From positions 186,001 to 250,000 of the forward strand of contig NZ_JBALOQ010000013.1 of assembly GCF_036962705.1 (NCBI RefSeq): 64,000 bases of DNA. The letters run 5' to 3'. Below the pieces are notes generated by a model. It worked only from the letters and a program-made list of their open reading frames with translations. It was not told the DNA's origin and searched no databases. Shown piece by piece: positions 8,599 through 18,146 of the stretch; the stretch's first letter is position 1, and every line of letters starts with the position of its first letter. Made by a program: the position numbers and the translations under genes. This DNA comes from Ferdinandcohnia sp036962705 (GTDB lineage: Bacteria; Bacillota; Bacilli; Bacillales; Bacillaceae_L).

Positions 8599-9951
8599 TT
8601 ATGACTGTAGAGAAGGCTGCTGTCTATTGGCTACTACCTTGTTCACATTACTCTTTTCCTTTTGCATCCCATACTCAGAAACAACTGCTTCCTCTATATC
8701 AAAAATCTTCATAAAAAATGCTAGAGATTCATCTGCATTCGGCTGTGCAGCAAGTTCCTTTGCTTGTAAAATAGGATCTTTTAATAGTTGGTTAATGATG
8801 CTCTTCGTATGTTTGTTCAATACTTTTCTTTCACGCTCAGTAAGATTTGGCATTTTTCGTTCAATGCTTTCCATTGTTTCGGCCTGGATGGCTAATGCCT
8901 TATTGCGTAGAGCTGAAATGACTGGAACTACTCCTAAAGTATTCAGCCAATTCTTAAATTCAACAATCTCAGCTTCAATCATGAGTTCAATTTCTTCAGC
9001 TGCTACTTTGCGTTCTTGAAGATTGGCTTCCACAATTCCCTCTAAATCATCGATATCATATAAAAAGACACTTTCGAGGTCGGCAAGTGCTGGATCTAAG
9101 TCCCTTGGCACAGCAATATCGACCATAAATAAAGGACGGCCTTTTCTCATCCGTTCAACATCCTGCATCATGTCTTTTGTAATCACATAGCCCTTTGCAC
9201 CTGTTGAACTAATCATAATGTCAGCGTCTACTAATGCACATTGTAATTCTTCAAATGCCTTTGCTTCACCTTGAAACTTTTCTGCTAGGATTTGTGCTTT
9301 TTCGAATGTACGATTCATAACTGTCACTTTGCCAACGCCTGAACCGTGTAGGTTTTGTACAGCTAATTCGCCCATTTTACCTGCACCCAAAATGAGAACA
9401 TTTTTACCAGCAAGGTTACCAAATATTTTCTTAGCAAGTTCAACAGCTGCATAACTTACTGAAACGGCATTTGAACCAATTTCAGTTTCGGAATGGGCTC
9501 GTTTAGCTAATGTTATGGACTGTTTAAATAGGTGATTAAAAACAGTTCCTGTTGTCCCTTCTTCCTGTGCTGATAAAAAGCTTGAGCGGACTTGTCCAAG
9601 GATCTGAGTTTCACCAACAACCATTGAATTCAAACCACTTGTAACACGAAATAGGTGTTCTACAGCACCTTCATCTTCAACGATACTTAAATATGGTGTG
9701 ATTTCCTCTTTGTCGATACCAAACCATTGTGAAAGGAAATCTTTAATATAGTAGCGTCCTGTATGGAGCTGGTCGACAACAGCATATATTTCTGTTCGAT
9801 TACATGTTGAGACAATAATATTTTCTAGTATACTTTTCTTTCCTTTCAATTCTGACATAGCTTGTACAATGCCATCCGAATCAAAAGTTAATTTCTCACG
9901 TATTTCAACAGGGGCTGTTTTATAATTAAGACCGACCATTATTGTATGCAA
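8599..9951 (-). CDS. hemA: Glutamyl-tRNA reductase
   Basis: It reduces glutamyl-tRNA(Glu) to glutamate-1-semialdehyde with NADPH, the committed step of heme synthesis. The 450-residue protein shows the N-terminal catalytic cysteine in IIVSTCNRTEIYAV (C50), the NADP-binding motif VLILGAGKMGELA (about 184-196), and the C-terminal dimerisation helix region. It is the first gene of the hem operon. In B. subtilis the operon is under PerR control; I looked upstream (9952-10168) and saw only a weak partial match to the PerR box, so regulation here is unproven. Confidence 0.97.
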   Translation of the reverse strand: MHTIMVGLNYKTAPVEIREKLTFDSDGIVQAMSELKGKKSILENIIVSTCNRTEIYAVVDQLHTGRYYIKDFLSQWFGIDKEEITPYLSIVEDEGAVEHLFRVTSGLNSMVVGETQILGQVRSSFLSAQEEGTTGTVFNHLFKQSITLAKRAHSETEIGSNAVSVSYAAVELAKKIFGNLAGKNVLILGAGKMGELAVQNLHGSGVGKVTVMNRTFEKAQILAEKFQGEAKAFEELQCALVDADIMISSTGAKGYVITKDMMQDVERMRKGRPLFMVDIAVPRDLDPALADLESVFLYDIDDLEGIVEANLQERKVAAEEIELMIEAEIVEFKNWLNTLGVVPVISALRNKALAIQAETMESIERKMPNLTERERKVLNKHTKSIINQLLKDPILQAKELAAQPNADESLAFFMKIFDIEEAVVSEYGMQKEKSNVNKVVANRQQPSLQS

Positions 9952-10201
9952 ATTTCCTCACCCCAACCTTTTAAATAATCAACTAGATATCAATTCGACA
10001 AAAACTATTACTATTATACCATGTACGATGTTAGTGATTTTCGAAAAAAGTGTGAACAGTTTTCAGGTAACCTGTGCTAAGATAAATTTATAATAAAATG
10101 AAATAATAAATGATTTATACATAAAGATAAGTAATAATGACTTCAACCGTTACATTAACAAAAAAACATTGGCAAATCAAGTAACTAGCACGGGGGACTA
10201 T

Positions 10202-10687
10202 ATGAAAAAAAATAATCTCTTTTCTGGTATCATCCTTGTCGGGATTGGTTGCTATCTCCTGCTTCAACAATTGGGCATACCAGTATTTACTAACTTCTAT
10301 TCGTGGCAAACACTCGTTATCATTGTCGGGATTGCTTTTCTTCTACAAGCGTATGTTGAAAACAATCCAAGCAGTATCTTGCCTGGTGTCATTCTAGTTG
10401 GCTTTGGATTTCATTTTCATAGTATCAATCAACTTAGCTTTTGGCCGAAACAGCCAGGTACTTTATTGTTCATAGTTAGCCTAGGAATGCTGTTTACATA
10501 TTTTAAGACGAAAAATGGACTATTCCATAGCGTCGTTCTGTTAATTGTTTCGCTATTGTTTCTCAATTATGGTCGATTTATAAGCTGGTTGGGATTCTTA
10601 GAAGGCGGATTTTCATTCATTTTGGACTATTGGCCCCTTCTCCTTGTCGGAATAGGCTTTTATTTATTATTCATTAAGAAAAAGTAA
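10202..10687 (+). CDS. LiaI/LiaF-like transmembrane-domain protein
   Basis: This is a 161-residue membrane protein with five or six hydrophobic helices. It opens with MKKNNLFSGIILVGIGCYLL, the pattern of the LiaI-LiaF-like transmembrane domain (a glycine-containing first helix, then LLQQLGI). The ATG at 10202 is preceded by GGGGG, while an upstream TTG at 10169 has no ribosome binding site. It is divergent from hemA and followed by its own terminator. The family is often linked to the cell-envelope stress response, but the role of this protein is not known. Confidence 0.75.
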   Translation: MKKNNLFSGIILVGIGCYLLLQQLGIPVFTNFYSWQTLVIIVGIAFLLQAYVENNPSSILPGVILVGFGFHFHSINQLSFWPKQPGTLLFIVSLGMLFTYFKTKNGLFHSVVLLIVSLLFLNYGRFISWLGFLEGGFSFILDYWPLLLVGIGFYLLFIKKK

Positions 10688-10703
10688 ATTATACCAAAAC
10701 CGC

Positions 10704-10740
10704 AAATACCCACGAAAAGCAAATTTCGTGGGTATTTATT
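10704..10740 (+). terminator. Terminator after the LiaI/LiaF-like gene
   Basis: The stem AAATACCCACGAAA/TTTCGTGGGTATTT has a short loop and is followed by a T-rich tract. Confidence 0.8.
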
Positions 10741-10744
10741 TACA

Positions 10745-10780
10745 AAAAAGTATCCCAAAGTCAGTTCCTTTGAGATACCT
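10745..10780 (-). terminator. Terminator of the amino-acid ABC transporter operon
   Basis: On the minus strand GTATCTCAAAG pairs with CTTTGGGATAC and is followed by TTTTTT, just past the ATPase stop codon. Confidence 0.8.
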
Positions 10781-10787
10781 GCTTTCC

Positions 10788-11525
10788 TTATAGTATTGAG
10801 TTCAGAAAATCCTTTGTTCGTTGTTCTTTTGGATTTTCAAAAATATCCTTTGGATGTCCTTCCTCGACTATCTTTCCATCATGCATATATAGGACGCGGT
10901 CTGCCACCTCTTTCGCAAACCCCATTTCATGAGTAACAACGACCATCGTCATTCCTTCGTTCGCTAATTGCTTCATAGTATTGAGTACCTCCCCAACCAA
11001 TTCCGGGTCGAGTGCAGATGTTGGTTCATCGAATAACATGATTTCAGGTTTCATTGCCAATGCTCTAGCAATTGCAACACGTTGCTTTTGCCCACCTGAC
11101 AATTTAGAAGGATACACATTCACTTTATCAGCCAATCCTACTTTTTCAAGTAGCTCCTTGGCCTGTCGGGTAGCTTCTTGTTTTGGCATCTTTTTTACAT
11201 GTGTTGGAGCCTCTATGACATTATCTAGAACTGTCATATGGGGAAAGAGATTAAAATGCTGAAATACCATTCCTACCCGTTGACGAATTTCATTTAAATT
11301 ATGACTATCAGACTCTATTTTTTCCTCTTTAATGATAATTTCTCCACTTTCCTTGATTTCTAAAAAGTTCAAACATCGAAGCAATGTACTTTTACCAGAT
11401 CCACTAGCTCCAATCAAACAAACGACTTCACTTTCCTTTACGGTCATGTTTATATTTTTTAATACATGTAAGTCACCGAACGATTTATTTAACTCAACAA
11501 TCTTAATCATTTCCTTCTTGGCCAT
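10788..11525 (-). CDS. Polar amino-acid ABC transporter, ATP-binding protein
   Basis: This 245-residue ATPase energises amino-acid uptake. Walker A is GASGSGKST, the signature motif is LSGGQKQRVAIARAL, Walker B is IMLFDEPTSALDP, and the H-loop is VVVTHEM. It belongs to the GlnQ/HisP/ArtP family. I chose ATG 11525 because AAGGAAGG lies about 8 nt upstream; a GTG three codons earlier would abut that site. It follows the permease by about 14 bp. The substrate is not determinable from sequence alone; glutamine, arginine or cystine are candidates. Confidence 0.93.
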   Translation of the reverse strand: MAKKEMIKIVELNKSFGDLHVLKNINMTVKESEVVCLIGASGSGKSTLLRCLNFLEIKESGEIIIKEEKIESDSHNLNEIRQRVGMVFQHFNLFPHMTVLDNVIEAPTHVKKMPKQEATRQAKELLEKVGLADKVNVYPSKLSGGQKQRVAIARALAMKPEIMLFDEPTSALDPELVGEVLNTMKQLANEGMTMVVVTHEMGFAKEVADRVLYMHDGKIVEEGHPKDIFENPKEQRTKDFLNSIL

Positions 11526-11539
11526 ATCTTTCACCTTCC

Positions 11540-12202
11540 TTATTTATCGCTAGCAGCCAATTTTTTCTCGAGCATTCCAACTAAAATAGTAAAGATCAGG
11601 ACGAGGATTAAATAATAAATAGCAACGATAAGCAAATAGGTCATATAATCAAAATCATTTGAGCCTAATGTTGTCGATACATTAAAGAGCTCATTTAAGC
11701 CAATAAATGCCGCAAGTGAGGAGTCCTTCAATGCAATAATAAATTGATTTCCAAGGGGTGGTATTGCTCTACGAAAAGCTTGGGGAAGGATGATTCTTCG
11801 CATTGTTAAAATCCTACTCATCCCTAAGGATTGACCTGCTTCCATTTGACCACTATCAATCGATTGAATAGCTCCACGAAAAATTTCAGCAATATATGCC
11901 CCATTATGGAATGCCAACCCTAAGGTTACAGACCAAAACATAGATATATCTAAAGCTGATAAACCAAAATAAAAGACGAAAATTTGTACAATTAATGGGG
12001 TCCCTCTTACTAAATATATATATAAATCTGCAATCCGCACTAAGATGGTTTTCCCCGAGATTTTGAAGAATGAGAAAAGCAATCCGATTATAACTGCGAT
12101 TAATACAGCAACAATCGTTACCTGTACTGTGATAAGCATTCCTTTTAGAAACACTGGGTATGATTCAATCAACTGCTCGAGGACATGACTTAATTTAGGC
12201 AA
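11540..12202 (-). CDS. Polar amino-acid ABC transporter, permease
   Basis: This 220-residue inner-membrane permease of the HisMQ type has about five transmembrane helices. The EAA loop, which contacts the ATPase, reads EAGQSLGMSRILTMRRIILP (about 140-160). It lies between the binding-protein and ATPase genes. A strong hairpin separates it from the binding-protein gene and probably lowers its expression relative to that gene. Confidence 0.93.
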   Translation of the reverse strand: MPKLSHVLEQLIESYPVFLKGMLITVQVTIVAVLIAVIIGLLFSFFKISGKTILVRIADLYIYLVRGTPLIVQIFVFYFGLSALDISMFWSVTLGLAFHNGAYIAEIFRGAIQSIDSGQMEAGQSLGMSRILTMRRIILPQAFRRAIPPLGNQFIIALKDSSLAAFIGLNELFNVSTTLGSNDFDYMTYLLIVAIYYLILVLIFTILVGMLEKKLAASDK

Positions 12203-12227
12203 TTTTCACTCAACTCCTTTAGAAAAA

Positions 12228-12261
12228 GAAACGAATGCGTAGGAAAAACACATTCGTTTCG
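12228..12261 (-). terminator. Intercistronic terminator/attenuator in the ABC transporter operon
   Basis: GAAACGAATG pairs perfectly with CATTCGTTTC and on the minus strand is followed by TTTTTC, between the binding-protein stop and the permease start. Such hairpins commonly give more binding protein than permease by partial termination or 3'-end protection. Confidence 0.75.
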
Positions 12262-12272
12262 ATGATGTTTTT

Positions 12273-13055
12273 TTATTCTTCTGGGTTTGTTGTTATATCT
12301 TCTTTGAAGTATTTTTCGCTTATTTCTTTCAACGTTCCATCTTCTCTAAGCTTTTCTAGTGCTTCATTGATTTTTTTCAATAATTCTTCATTATCCTTTG
12401 CTACTGCAATTGCTTGCTCACTCAATCCAAGAATATCTTTGCCTTCAATTTCTACTCCGTTCCCGATCGCTTCTTTACCTGTTAAGAAGTCAGTAATAAC
12501 AGCATCATGTTTCCCAATCGCCAAAGCCTCTAATGCAGTTACATCACTGTCATATTGAATCACATTCCCTGTTACCTCTTGTGCCATTTTTGCATATGTA
12601 GAGCCTTTTGAAACGGCAATTTCCAAATCCTTCAGATCTTCTAGGCTCCCGACATCACTATCAGGCCTAACAAATATTTGCGGCCCTGAATAATAATATG
12701 GTGTTGAGAAATTAACATGCTCAGCACGTTCATCTGTAATCGTATGGCTAGCAACCGCAGCATCAAACCTGCCTGTCTTCACACCTTCTACAATACTGTT
12801 AAATTTAAACCTCTTTTGATTAGTCTCTAGTCCTAGCTCCTTCGCAATTGCCTCCGCCACATCAATATCAAAGCCAGTCATAACCCCGCTTCCATCTGTA
12901 ACGCTAAATGGATTGTACTCACCCGATGAAGCAAACGTAAACTTCCCGTCCTCTACTAATTCCATGCCACCTGAAGATGACTTTTCACTTCCACAAGCAC
13001 TCAAAACACCGAAAACCAAAAGTAAAATGAATAAAGATACATATCCCTTTTTCAC
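12273..13055 (-). CDS. Amino-acid ABC transporter, extracellular substrate-binding lipoprotein
   Basis: This 260-residue type-2 periplasmic-binding-protein-fold protein is a lipoprotein. The signal peptide ends in the lipobox LSAC at about residue 21, so it should be anchored to the outer face of the membrane. The family-3 solute-binding signature is in GFDIDVAEAIAKELGL (about 64-79), and segments such as FDAAVASHTITDERAEHVNFS are typical. It is the first gene of a three-gene importer operon inserted between hemA and engB, where B. subtilis has none. Confidence 0.93.
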   Translation of the reverse strand: MKKGYVSLFILLLVFGVLSACGSEKSSSGGMELVEDGKFTFASSGEYNPFSVTDGSGVMTGFDIDVAEAIAKELGLETNQKRFKFNSIVEGVKTGRFDAAVASHTITDERAEHVNFSTPYYYSGPQIFVRPDSDVGSLEDLKDLEIAVSKGSTYAKMAQEVTGNVIQYDSDVTALEALAIGKHDAVITDFLTGKEAIGNGVEIEGKDILGLSEQAIAVAKDNEELLKKINEALEKLREDGTLKEISEKYFKEDITTNPEE

Positions 13056-13240
13056 CGCTGTTCCCCCCTTTTTTTATTCCTATTAAAAATTGTGACGAAA
13101 TTCTTCTAGTAGAGAATACCCTATCATTCCTTATATACTTTATTAGTCCAAACCCTTACTTATAACCTAATCGGTAAAATTACCCTTAAATCACCCTGCT
13201 TCACCATATTCTCTAAAGATTCGCAAAGTAGTTCATTAAA

Positions 13241-13274
13241 AAAACAGCTAAAGCAGGCGCTTTAGCTGTTTTTT
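13241..13274. terminator. Terminator after engB
   Basis: AAACAGCTAAAGC pairs with GCTTTAGCTGTTT, with A- and T-runs on either side, so it can act in both directions. It ends the lonA-engB transcript. Confidence 0.8.
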
Positions 13275-13858
13275 TATTTCATATACGATTGTAAAACGGC
13301 CCAGGCTTCATCTTTCCCTAAACCCGTTTCTGATGAAAATTTGATGAGATGGTCATTTGGGTCAAGGTCCAATGTTTCACGAACCACCTTCAGATGTTTA
13401 TCCCATTTTCCTTTTGGAATTTTATCTGCCTTTGTCGCAATCACAACAACTGGTATTTCGTAATGCTTTGCAAAATCATACATGAGAACATCATCACTAG
13501 TTGGTGAGTGACGTAAATCAACGATGAGAACAACCGCTTTTAGTGGTTCACGCGTTGTTAAATACGTCTCAATCATTTTCCCCCATGCTTCTCTTTCTTT
13601 TTTAGACACCTTAGCATATCCATAGCCTGGAACATCCACAAAATACAGTAATTCATTTATTAGGAAAAAGTTTAAGGTTTGTGTTTTACCTGGCTTTGAC
13701 GATGTACGAGCTAATGCTTTACGATTGAGCATTTTATTGATAAACGATGATTTTCCAACATTCGAACGCCCTGCCATCGCAAATTCAGGTAAATCTCCTT
13801 CAGGATATTGTTCTGGTCTAACGGCACTTATAACGATTTCTGAACTTGTTACTTTCAT
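13274..13858 (-). CDS. ysxC: Ribosome biogenesis GTPase EngB/YsxC
   Basis: This essential GTPase acts in 50S ribosomal subunit assembly. The 194-residue product has G1 GRSNVGKSS (about 31-39), G3 DVPGYG, and G4 TKAD, the EngB pattern. Its start overlaps the lonA stop by 4 bp (ATGA type), indicating translational coupling, as in B. subtilis. Confidence 0.97.
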   Translation of the reverse strand: MKVTSSEIVISAVRPEQYPEGDLPEFAMAGRSNVGKSSFINKMLNRKALARTSSKPGKTQTLNFFLINELLYFVDVPGYGYAKVSKKEREAWGKMIETYLTTREPLKAVVLIVDLRHSPTSDDVLMYDFAKHYEIPVVVIATKADKIPKGKWDKHLKVVRETLDLDPNDHLIKFSSETGLGKDEAWAVLQSYMK

Positions 13859-16185
13859 TTTTTCTCCTCGATTAACGCATGTTTTAGGACTTCATCTAAA
13901 TGGGAAACCGGAACAAATTCCACATCTTCCCTCACACTTTCAGGTATATCCTCTAGATCCTTTTCGTTTTCCTTTGGAAATAGGATTTTCGTTAACCCAG
14001 CACGATGTGCACTTAGTGATTTTTCCTTCAATCCACCAATTGGTAGAACACGTCCTCTTAATGTAATCTCACCAGTCATTCCTACTTCCTTGCGAACAGC
14101 TCTTCCGGTTAAAGCCGAAATAAGTGCAGTTGCGATTGTAATACCCGCCGAAGGTCCATCCTTAGGAACAGCACCTTCTGGAACGTGAATATGGATATCA
14201 TTTTTCTCATTAAAATCTGGATCAATCTTTAACTCTTCTGCTTTAGATCGAATAAAACTAAATGCTGCTTGAGCAGATTCCTTCATAACATCCCCAAGCT
14301 TTCCAGTAAGAACAAGCTTTCCTTTCCCTGGTGCTAAGGAAACCTCGATTGAAAGTGTATCTCCACCGAATACTGTATAGGCTAGCCCAGTAGCTACACC
14401 CACTTGATCTTCGATTTCTGCTTGACCATAGCGAAATACCTGCTTGCCTAAAAATTCAACAACATTCTTATCCGTTATGACAATGCGTTTTCTTTCACCG
14501 GACACAATAATTTTAGCAACCTTACGACAGATTTTCGCAATTTGACGTTCAAGTCCACGAACCCCTGCTTCCCTCGTGTAATAGCGAATTATGTTTAGCA
14601 GGGCATCCTCACGAATTTGTAATTTTCCTTTTGTTAATCCATGCTCTTCAAGCTGTTTTGGTAATAAATGATCCTTAGCAATATGAACCTTTTCAAGCTC
14701 AGTGTAACCTGCGATTGTAATAATTTCCATGCGATCTCGAAGTGGACCAGGAATAGTAGCCAAATTATTCGCTGTCGCAATAAACATAACCTTTGATAAA
14801 TCATAAGGCTCTTCAATAAAATGGTCACTGAAATTAAAGTTTTGCTCAGGATCCAATACTTCAAGCATAGCTGATGAAGGATCTCCTCTGAAGTCATTTG
14901 ACATTTTATCAATTTCATCTAATAAAAAGACCGGATTGATTGTGCCTGCTTTTTTCATCCCTTGGATAATTCGACCAGGCATTGCCCCGACATAAGTTCT
15001 ACGATGTCCTCTAATTTCAGATTCATCACGAACTCCGCCAAGCGAAATTCGCACGAAATTTCGTCCAAGTGATTTTGCTACTGATTTAGCTAAAGATGTT
15101 TTACCGACCCCAGGAGGTCCTGCTAAACAGAGAATAGGTCCCTTCAAGGAATTTGTCAGCTGTTGAACTGCTAAGTATTCAAGGACTCTTTCTTTGACCT
15201 TATCAAGTCCAAAATGGTCTTTCTCTAGTATTTCTTCCGCACGATGAATATCTAGACGATCTTCCGTTGCATTTGTCCATGGCAATGCTAAAAGCCATTC
15301 AATATAATTCCGTATTACTGCACTTTCTGCAGATGTTTGCGGAATTTTTTCATAACGGTCTAGTTCCTTTAATGCGACTTCCTTTATATGCTCGGGCATT
15401 CCTGCTGCTTCAATTTTTTCTTTGAGTGAGGATACTTCGCCTGTTTTACCTTCTTTATCCCCTAATTCCTTTTGGATTGCCTTCATTTGTTCTCGAAGAT
15501 AGTATTCTTTTTGAGTTCTTTCCATTGAACGCTTAACACGTTGGCCAATTTTCTTTTCGAGACTTAAGACTTCTTTTTCATTATTAATGATGGTAATCAC
15601 TTTATTCATTCTCTCACGAACATCAATCGTTTCAAGAATTTCCTGCTTTTCTTGAAGTTTAAGAGGAATATGAGAGGCAATGATATCTGCCATTCTTCCT
15701 GGTTCTTCAATATCCGTTACAGAAGTGTATGTTTCGGTTGAGATTTTCTTAGAAAGCTTTATGTATTGTTCGAAATACTCAAGCATCATCCGCATGAGTG
15801 CTTCTGCTTCGACATCCTTTGTCTCGTCTTCTTCAAATGTTTTTACTTTCACTGAATAAAAGCTGTCATTGTCATAGACTTCTTTTATTTCCGCACGGTA
15901 AAGTCCTTCAACTAGTACTCGTATTGTGCCATTTGGAAGCTTAAGCATTTGTTTTACTTGGGTTAATGTTCCTATGTTATAAATATCATCCTTTGTCGGA
16001 TCGTCAATTGCCACATCTTTTTGGGTAGTTAAAAAAATGATATGGTCTTCTACCATTGCTTTTTCCAATGCTTGCACAGATTTGTCACGGCCAACATCTA
16101 GATGCAAAACCATTGTTGGATACACAAGCAATCCGCGAAGTGGTAAAAGAGGAACAATGATTTCTTTTTTTCTTGTCATTGTCAA
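13855..16185 (-). CDS. lonA: ATP-dependent protease La (Lon)
   Basis: This 776-residue cytoplasmic AAA+ serine protease degrades misfolded and regulatory proteins. The N-terminal substrate-binding domain (about 1-200) is followed by a coiled-coil, Walker A GPPGVGKTS (about 357-365), Walker B VFLLDEIDK, and the C-terminal protease domain with catalytic Ser in PKDGPSAGITIA and a Lys about 43 residues later. An in-frame ATG two codons downstream is an alternative start. It lies between lonB and engB as in B. subtilis. Confidence 0.97.
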   Translation of the reverse strand: MTMTRKKEIIVPLLPLRGLLVYPTMVLHLDVGRDKSVQALEKAMVEDHIIFLTTQKDVAIDDPTKDDIYNIGTLTQVKQMLKLPNGTIRVLVEGLYRAEIKEVYDNDSFYSVKVKTFEEDETKDVEAEALMRMMLEYFEQYIKLSKKISTETYTSVTDIEEPGRMADIIASHIPLKLQEKQEILETIDVRERMNKVITIINNEKEVLSLEKKIGQRVKRSMERTQKEYYLREQMKAIQKELGDKEGKTGEVSSLKEKIEAAGMPEHIKEVALKELDRYEKIPQTSAESAVIRNYIEWLLALPWTNATEDRLDIHRAEEILEKDHFGLDKVKERVLEYLAVQQLTNSLKGPILCLAGPPGVGKTSLAKSVAKSLGRNFVRISLGGVRDESEIRGHRRTYVGAMPGRIIQGMKKAGTINPVFLLDEIDKMSNDFRGDPSSAMLEVLDPEQNFNFSDHFIEEPYDLSKVMFIATANNLATIPGPLRDRMEIITIAGYTELEKVHIAKDHLLPKQLEEHGLTKGKLQIREDALLNIIRYYTREAGVRGLERQIAKICRKVAKIIVSGERKRIVITDKNVVEFLGKQVFRYGQAEIEDQVGVATGLAYTVFGGDTLSIEVSLAPGKGKLVLTGKLGDVMKESAQAAFSFIRSKAEELKIDPDFNEKNDIHIHVPEGAVPKDGPSAGITIATALISALTGRAVRKEVGMTGEITLRGRVLPIGGLKEKSLSAHRAGLTKILFPKENEKDLEDIPESVREDVEFVPVSHLDEVLKHALIEEKK

Positions 16186-16287
16186 AACACCTCAAAATCG
16201 TATATAGTTCTTAAATGTAAATTTTATCTTATTTGAAAGCTAGTGTCTATTTTAGCGAATTTTTCTTTTAGAAAACAGAAACAAAAA

Positions 16288-16325
16288 AAGACTTCGACGC
16301 TCTTTATTAGTATGTCGAAGTCTTT
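16288..16325 (-). terminator. Terminator after lonB
   Basis: AAGACTTCGAC pairs with GTCGAAGTCTT, followed on the minus strand by TTTTTTT. It lies beyond repeat copy D, so lonB mRNA should end with the repeat plus this hairpin. Confidence 0.85.
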
Positions 16326-16334
16326 CTAAATTAT

Positions 16335-16471
16335 CAAATGCGCCTTGGTGTATTTGCGTATTTGCGTCCAGATTTTTTTCGGGTAAGCCCGAAAAGTTTC
16401 CTTTGAAAATCGCATGTCTCAGCCGGAAGCTTTAACTTTATTCAGCAGAGACTCGGCTGAATAAAGTTAAA
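16335..16471 (-). repeat. Dispersed structured 3'-UTR repeat, copy D
   Basis: On the minus strand it begins at the lonB stop codon, which is part of a near-perfect hairpin TTTAACTTTATTCAGC/GCTGAATAAAGTTAAA. The shared core, a TTTTCGGGC/GCCCGAAAA hairpin (sequence changed but pairing kept relative to the other copies) and the terminal palindrome follow. A short duplication of GCAAATAC precedes the last palindrome. Confidence 0.85.
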
Positions 16472-18146
16472 CTGACTCAGTTTTTGAATAGTTTGTTGAG
16501 GCCGGAATAATGGATTGCTTGGACTTCTTTTGGCGTTCAGGTGTTTCGATTGCGATTTCAAATACCTCTTCAAGGTTTGTAACTGGAATAATTTCTATCC
16601 CTTCAATTTCCATTAAGATGGATTGCATATTCTCTTCTGGAATGATGACCTTTTCTGCTCCGGCTAGTTTAGCTGCCTTTATTTTCGGTACCACTCCACC
16701 GATCGGTTTTACATTCCCATGAATGCTGATTTCCCCTGTCATTGCAACCTTATGATCAACAGGGAACTTATGAATAGCTGAATAAATACCTGTGGCCATC
16801 GCAATCCCAGCAGATGGTCCATCAATTGGAATTCCGCCTGGGAAGTTTACATGAATATCATAATCATGTGCTGGCACACCCATTGAACGAAGTACTGTAA
16901 TCACATTTTCAATCGAGCCCTTTGCCATACTTTTTCTTCGAACTGATTTTCCACGGTCTCCAATACTTTCTTCTTCCACAATACCCGTTATGTTAATCGT
17001 TCCTTTATCTTTGGCAGGAATGACAGTTACCTCAATTTCTAACAGCGCCCCGGTATTCGGTCCATAAACCGCTAAGCCGTTTACAAGTCCGACTCTTGCA
17101 CTTGGATAAATCTTTTTATCATAGCGTGGTGTTAACTGGCTGGAATGAAGCACCCATTCAATATCTTCATCCTTAATAAAATCACGATCCTCTGAAATTG
17201 CGATACCCGCTGCGATTTGAACCATGTTGACGACTTCACGTCCATTGCGTGCATAGGATGCAAGTGTCGATATTCCTTTCTCCGTTGCTTGCATACCTAC
17301 TTTATCAAGCGCCTTTCTAGTTACAATTGCTAATTCATCCTGATCCAATTCACGGAAAAACACCTCAAGACAACGTGAACGAATGGCAGGCGGTAGTTCA
17401 TTTGGTGTTCTCGTTGTTGCACCAATCATCCGAAAATCAGCTGGTAATCCATTTTTAAAAATATCATGTATATGTGTAGGAATTTGCGTATTTTCCTCAC
17501 TGTAATAAGCACTTTCTAGAAACACCTTGCGATCCTCTAACACTTTAAGCATTTTATTCATTTGAATCGGATGAAGCTCACCTATTTCATCAATGAACAG
17601 TACCCCGCCATGTGCATGTGTTACCGCACCAGGCTTTGGCTGCGGAATACCTGCTTGCCCCATTGCACCTGCACCCTGATAAATTGGATCATGAACAGAG
17701 CCAATTAAAGGGTCGGCAATTCCACGCTCATCAAATCTTGCAGTTGTTGCATCTAGTTCTACAAAAACAGCTGACTGCTTAAATGGTGACTTTGCATTTC
17801 GTTTTGCTTCCTCCATCACTAGTCGAGCCGCTGCTGTTTTCCCTACTCCAGGTGGTCCATAAATGATGACATGTTGGGGATTTGGTCCACATAGTGCGGC
17901 CTTTAATGACTTAATGCCATCTTCTTGGCCAACGATATCTGAAAAACTAGTTGGTCGTACTCGCTCAGCTAGAGGTTCTGTTAAGGAAATGGATCTCATT
18001 TTCCGAAGTTGCTCCATTTCTTTTCTAGACTCTTTATCTATAGATACCTTTTGAGTTCGCTGGTTTTTAAGGAGATTCCAAAAATAAAGCCCGATGATTA
18101 CTCCAAAGAATAGCTGTACGAATAAAACTATACCTGTCCAACTCAT
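16467..18146 (-). CDS. lonB: Sporulation-associated Lon-like protease LonB
   Basis: This 559-residue membrane-anchored Lon paralogue has an N-terminal transmembrane helix (about 5-25), Walker A GPPGVGKTA (about 94-102), Walker B GVLFIDEIGE, and a C-terminal protease domain with catalytic Ser in PIDGPSAGIAMA. In B. subtilis it is made in the forespore under SigF and is not a general Lon. It lies between clpX and lonA. Its stop codon overlaps the first hairpin of repeat copy D. Confidence 0.95.
   Translation of the reverse strand: MSWTGIVLFVQLFFGVIIGLYFWNLLKNQRTQKVSIDKESRKEMEQLRKMRSISLTEPLAERVRPTSFSDIVGQEDGIKSLKAALCGPNPQHVIIYGPPGVGKTAAARLVMEEAKRNAKSPFKQSAVFVELDATTARFDERGIADPLIGSVHDPIYQGAGAMGQAGIPQPKPGAVTHAHGGVLFIDEIGELHPIQMNKMLKVLEDRKVFLESAYYSEENTQIPTHIHDIFKNGLPADFRMIGATTRTPNELPPAIRSRCLEVFFRELDQDELAIVTRKALDKVGMQATEKGISTLASYARNGREVVNMVQIAAGIAISEDRDFIKDEDIEWVLHSSQLTPRYDKKIYPSARVGLVNGLAVYGPNTGALLEIEVTVIPAKDKGTINITGIVEEESIGDRGKSVRRKSMAKGSIENVITVLRSMGVPAHDYDIHVNFPGGIPIDGPSAGIAMATGIYSAIHKFPVDHKVAMTGEISIHGNVKPIGGVVPKIKAAKLAGAEKVIIPEENMQSILMEIEGIEIIPVTNLEEVFEIAIETPERQKKSKQSIIPASTNYSKTESV

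Noticed and set aside
9952..10168. PerR box upstream of hemA
   Set aside because: Only a partial match (TTATAAT followed by an imperfect half) was found; not enough to annotate.
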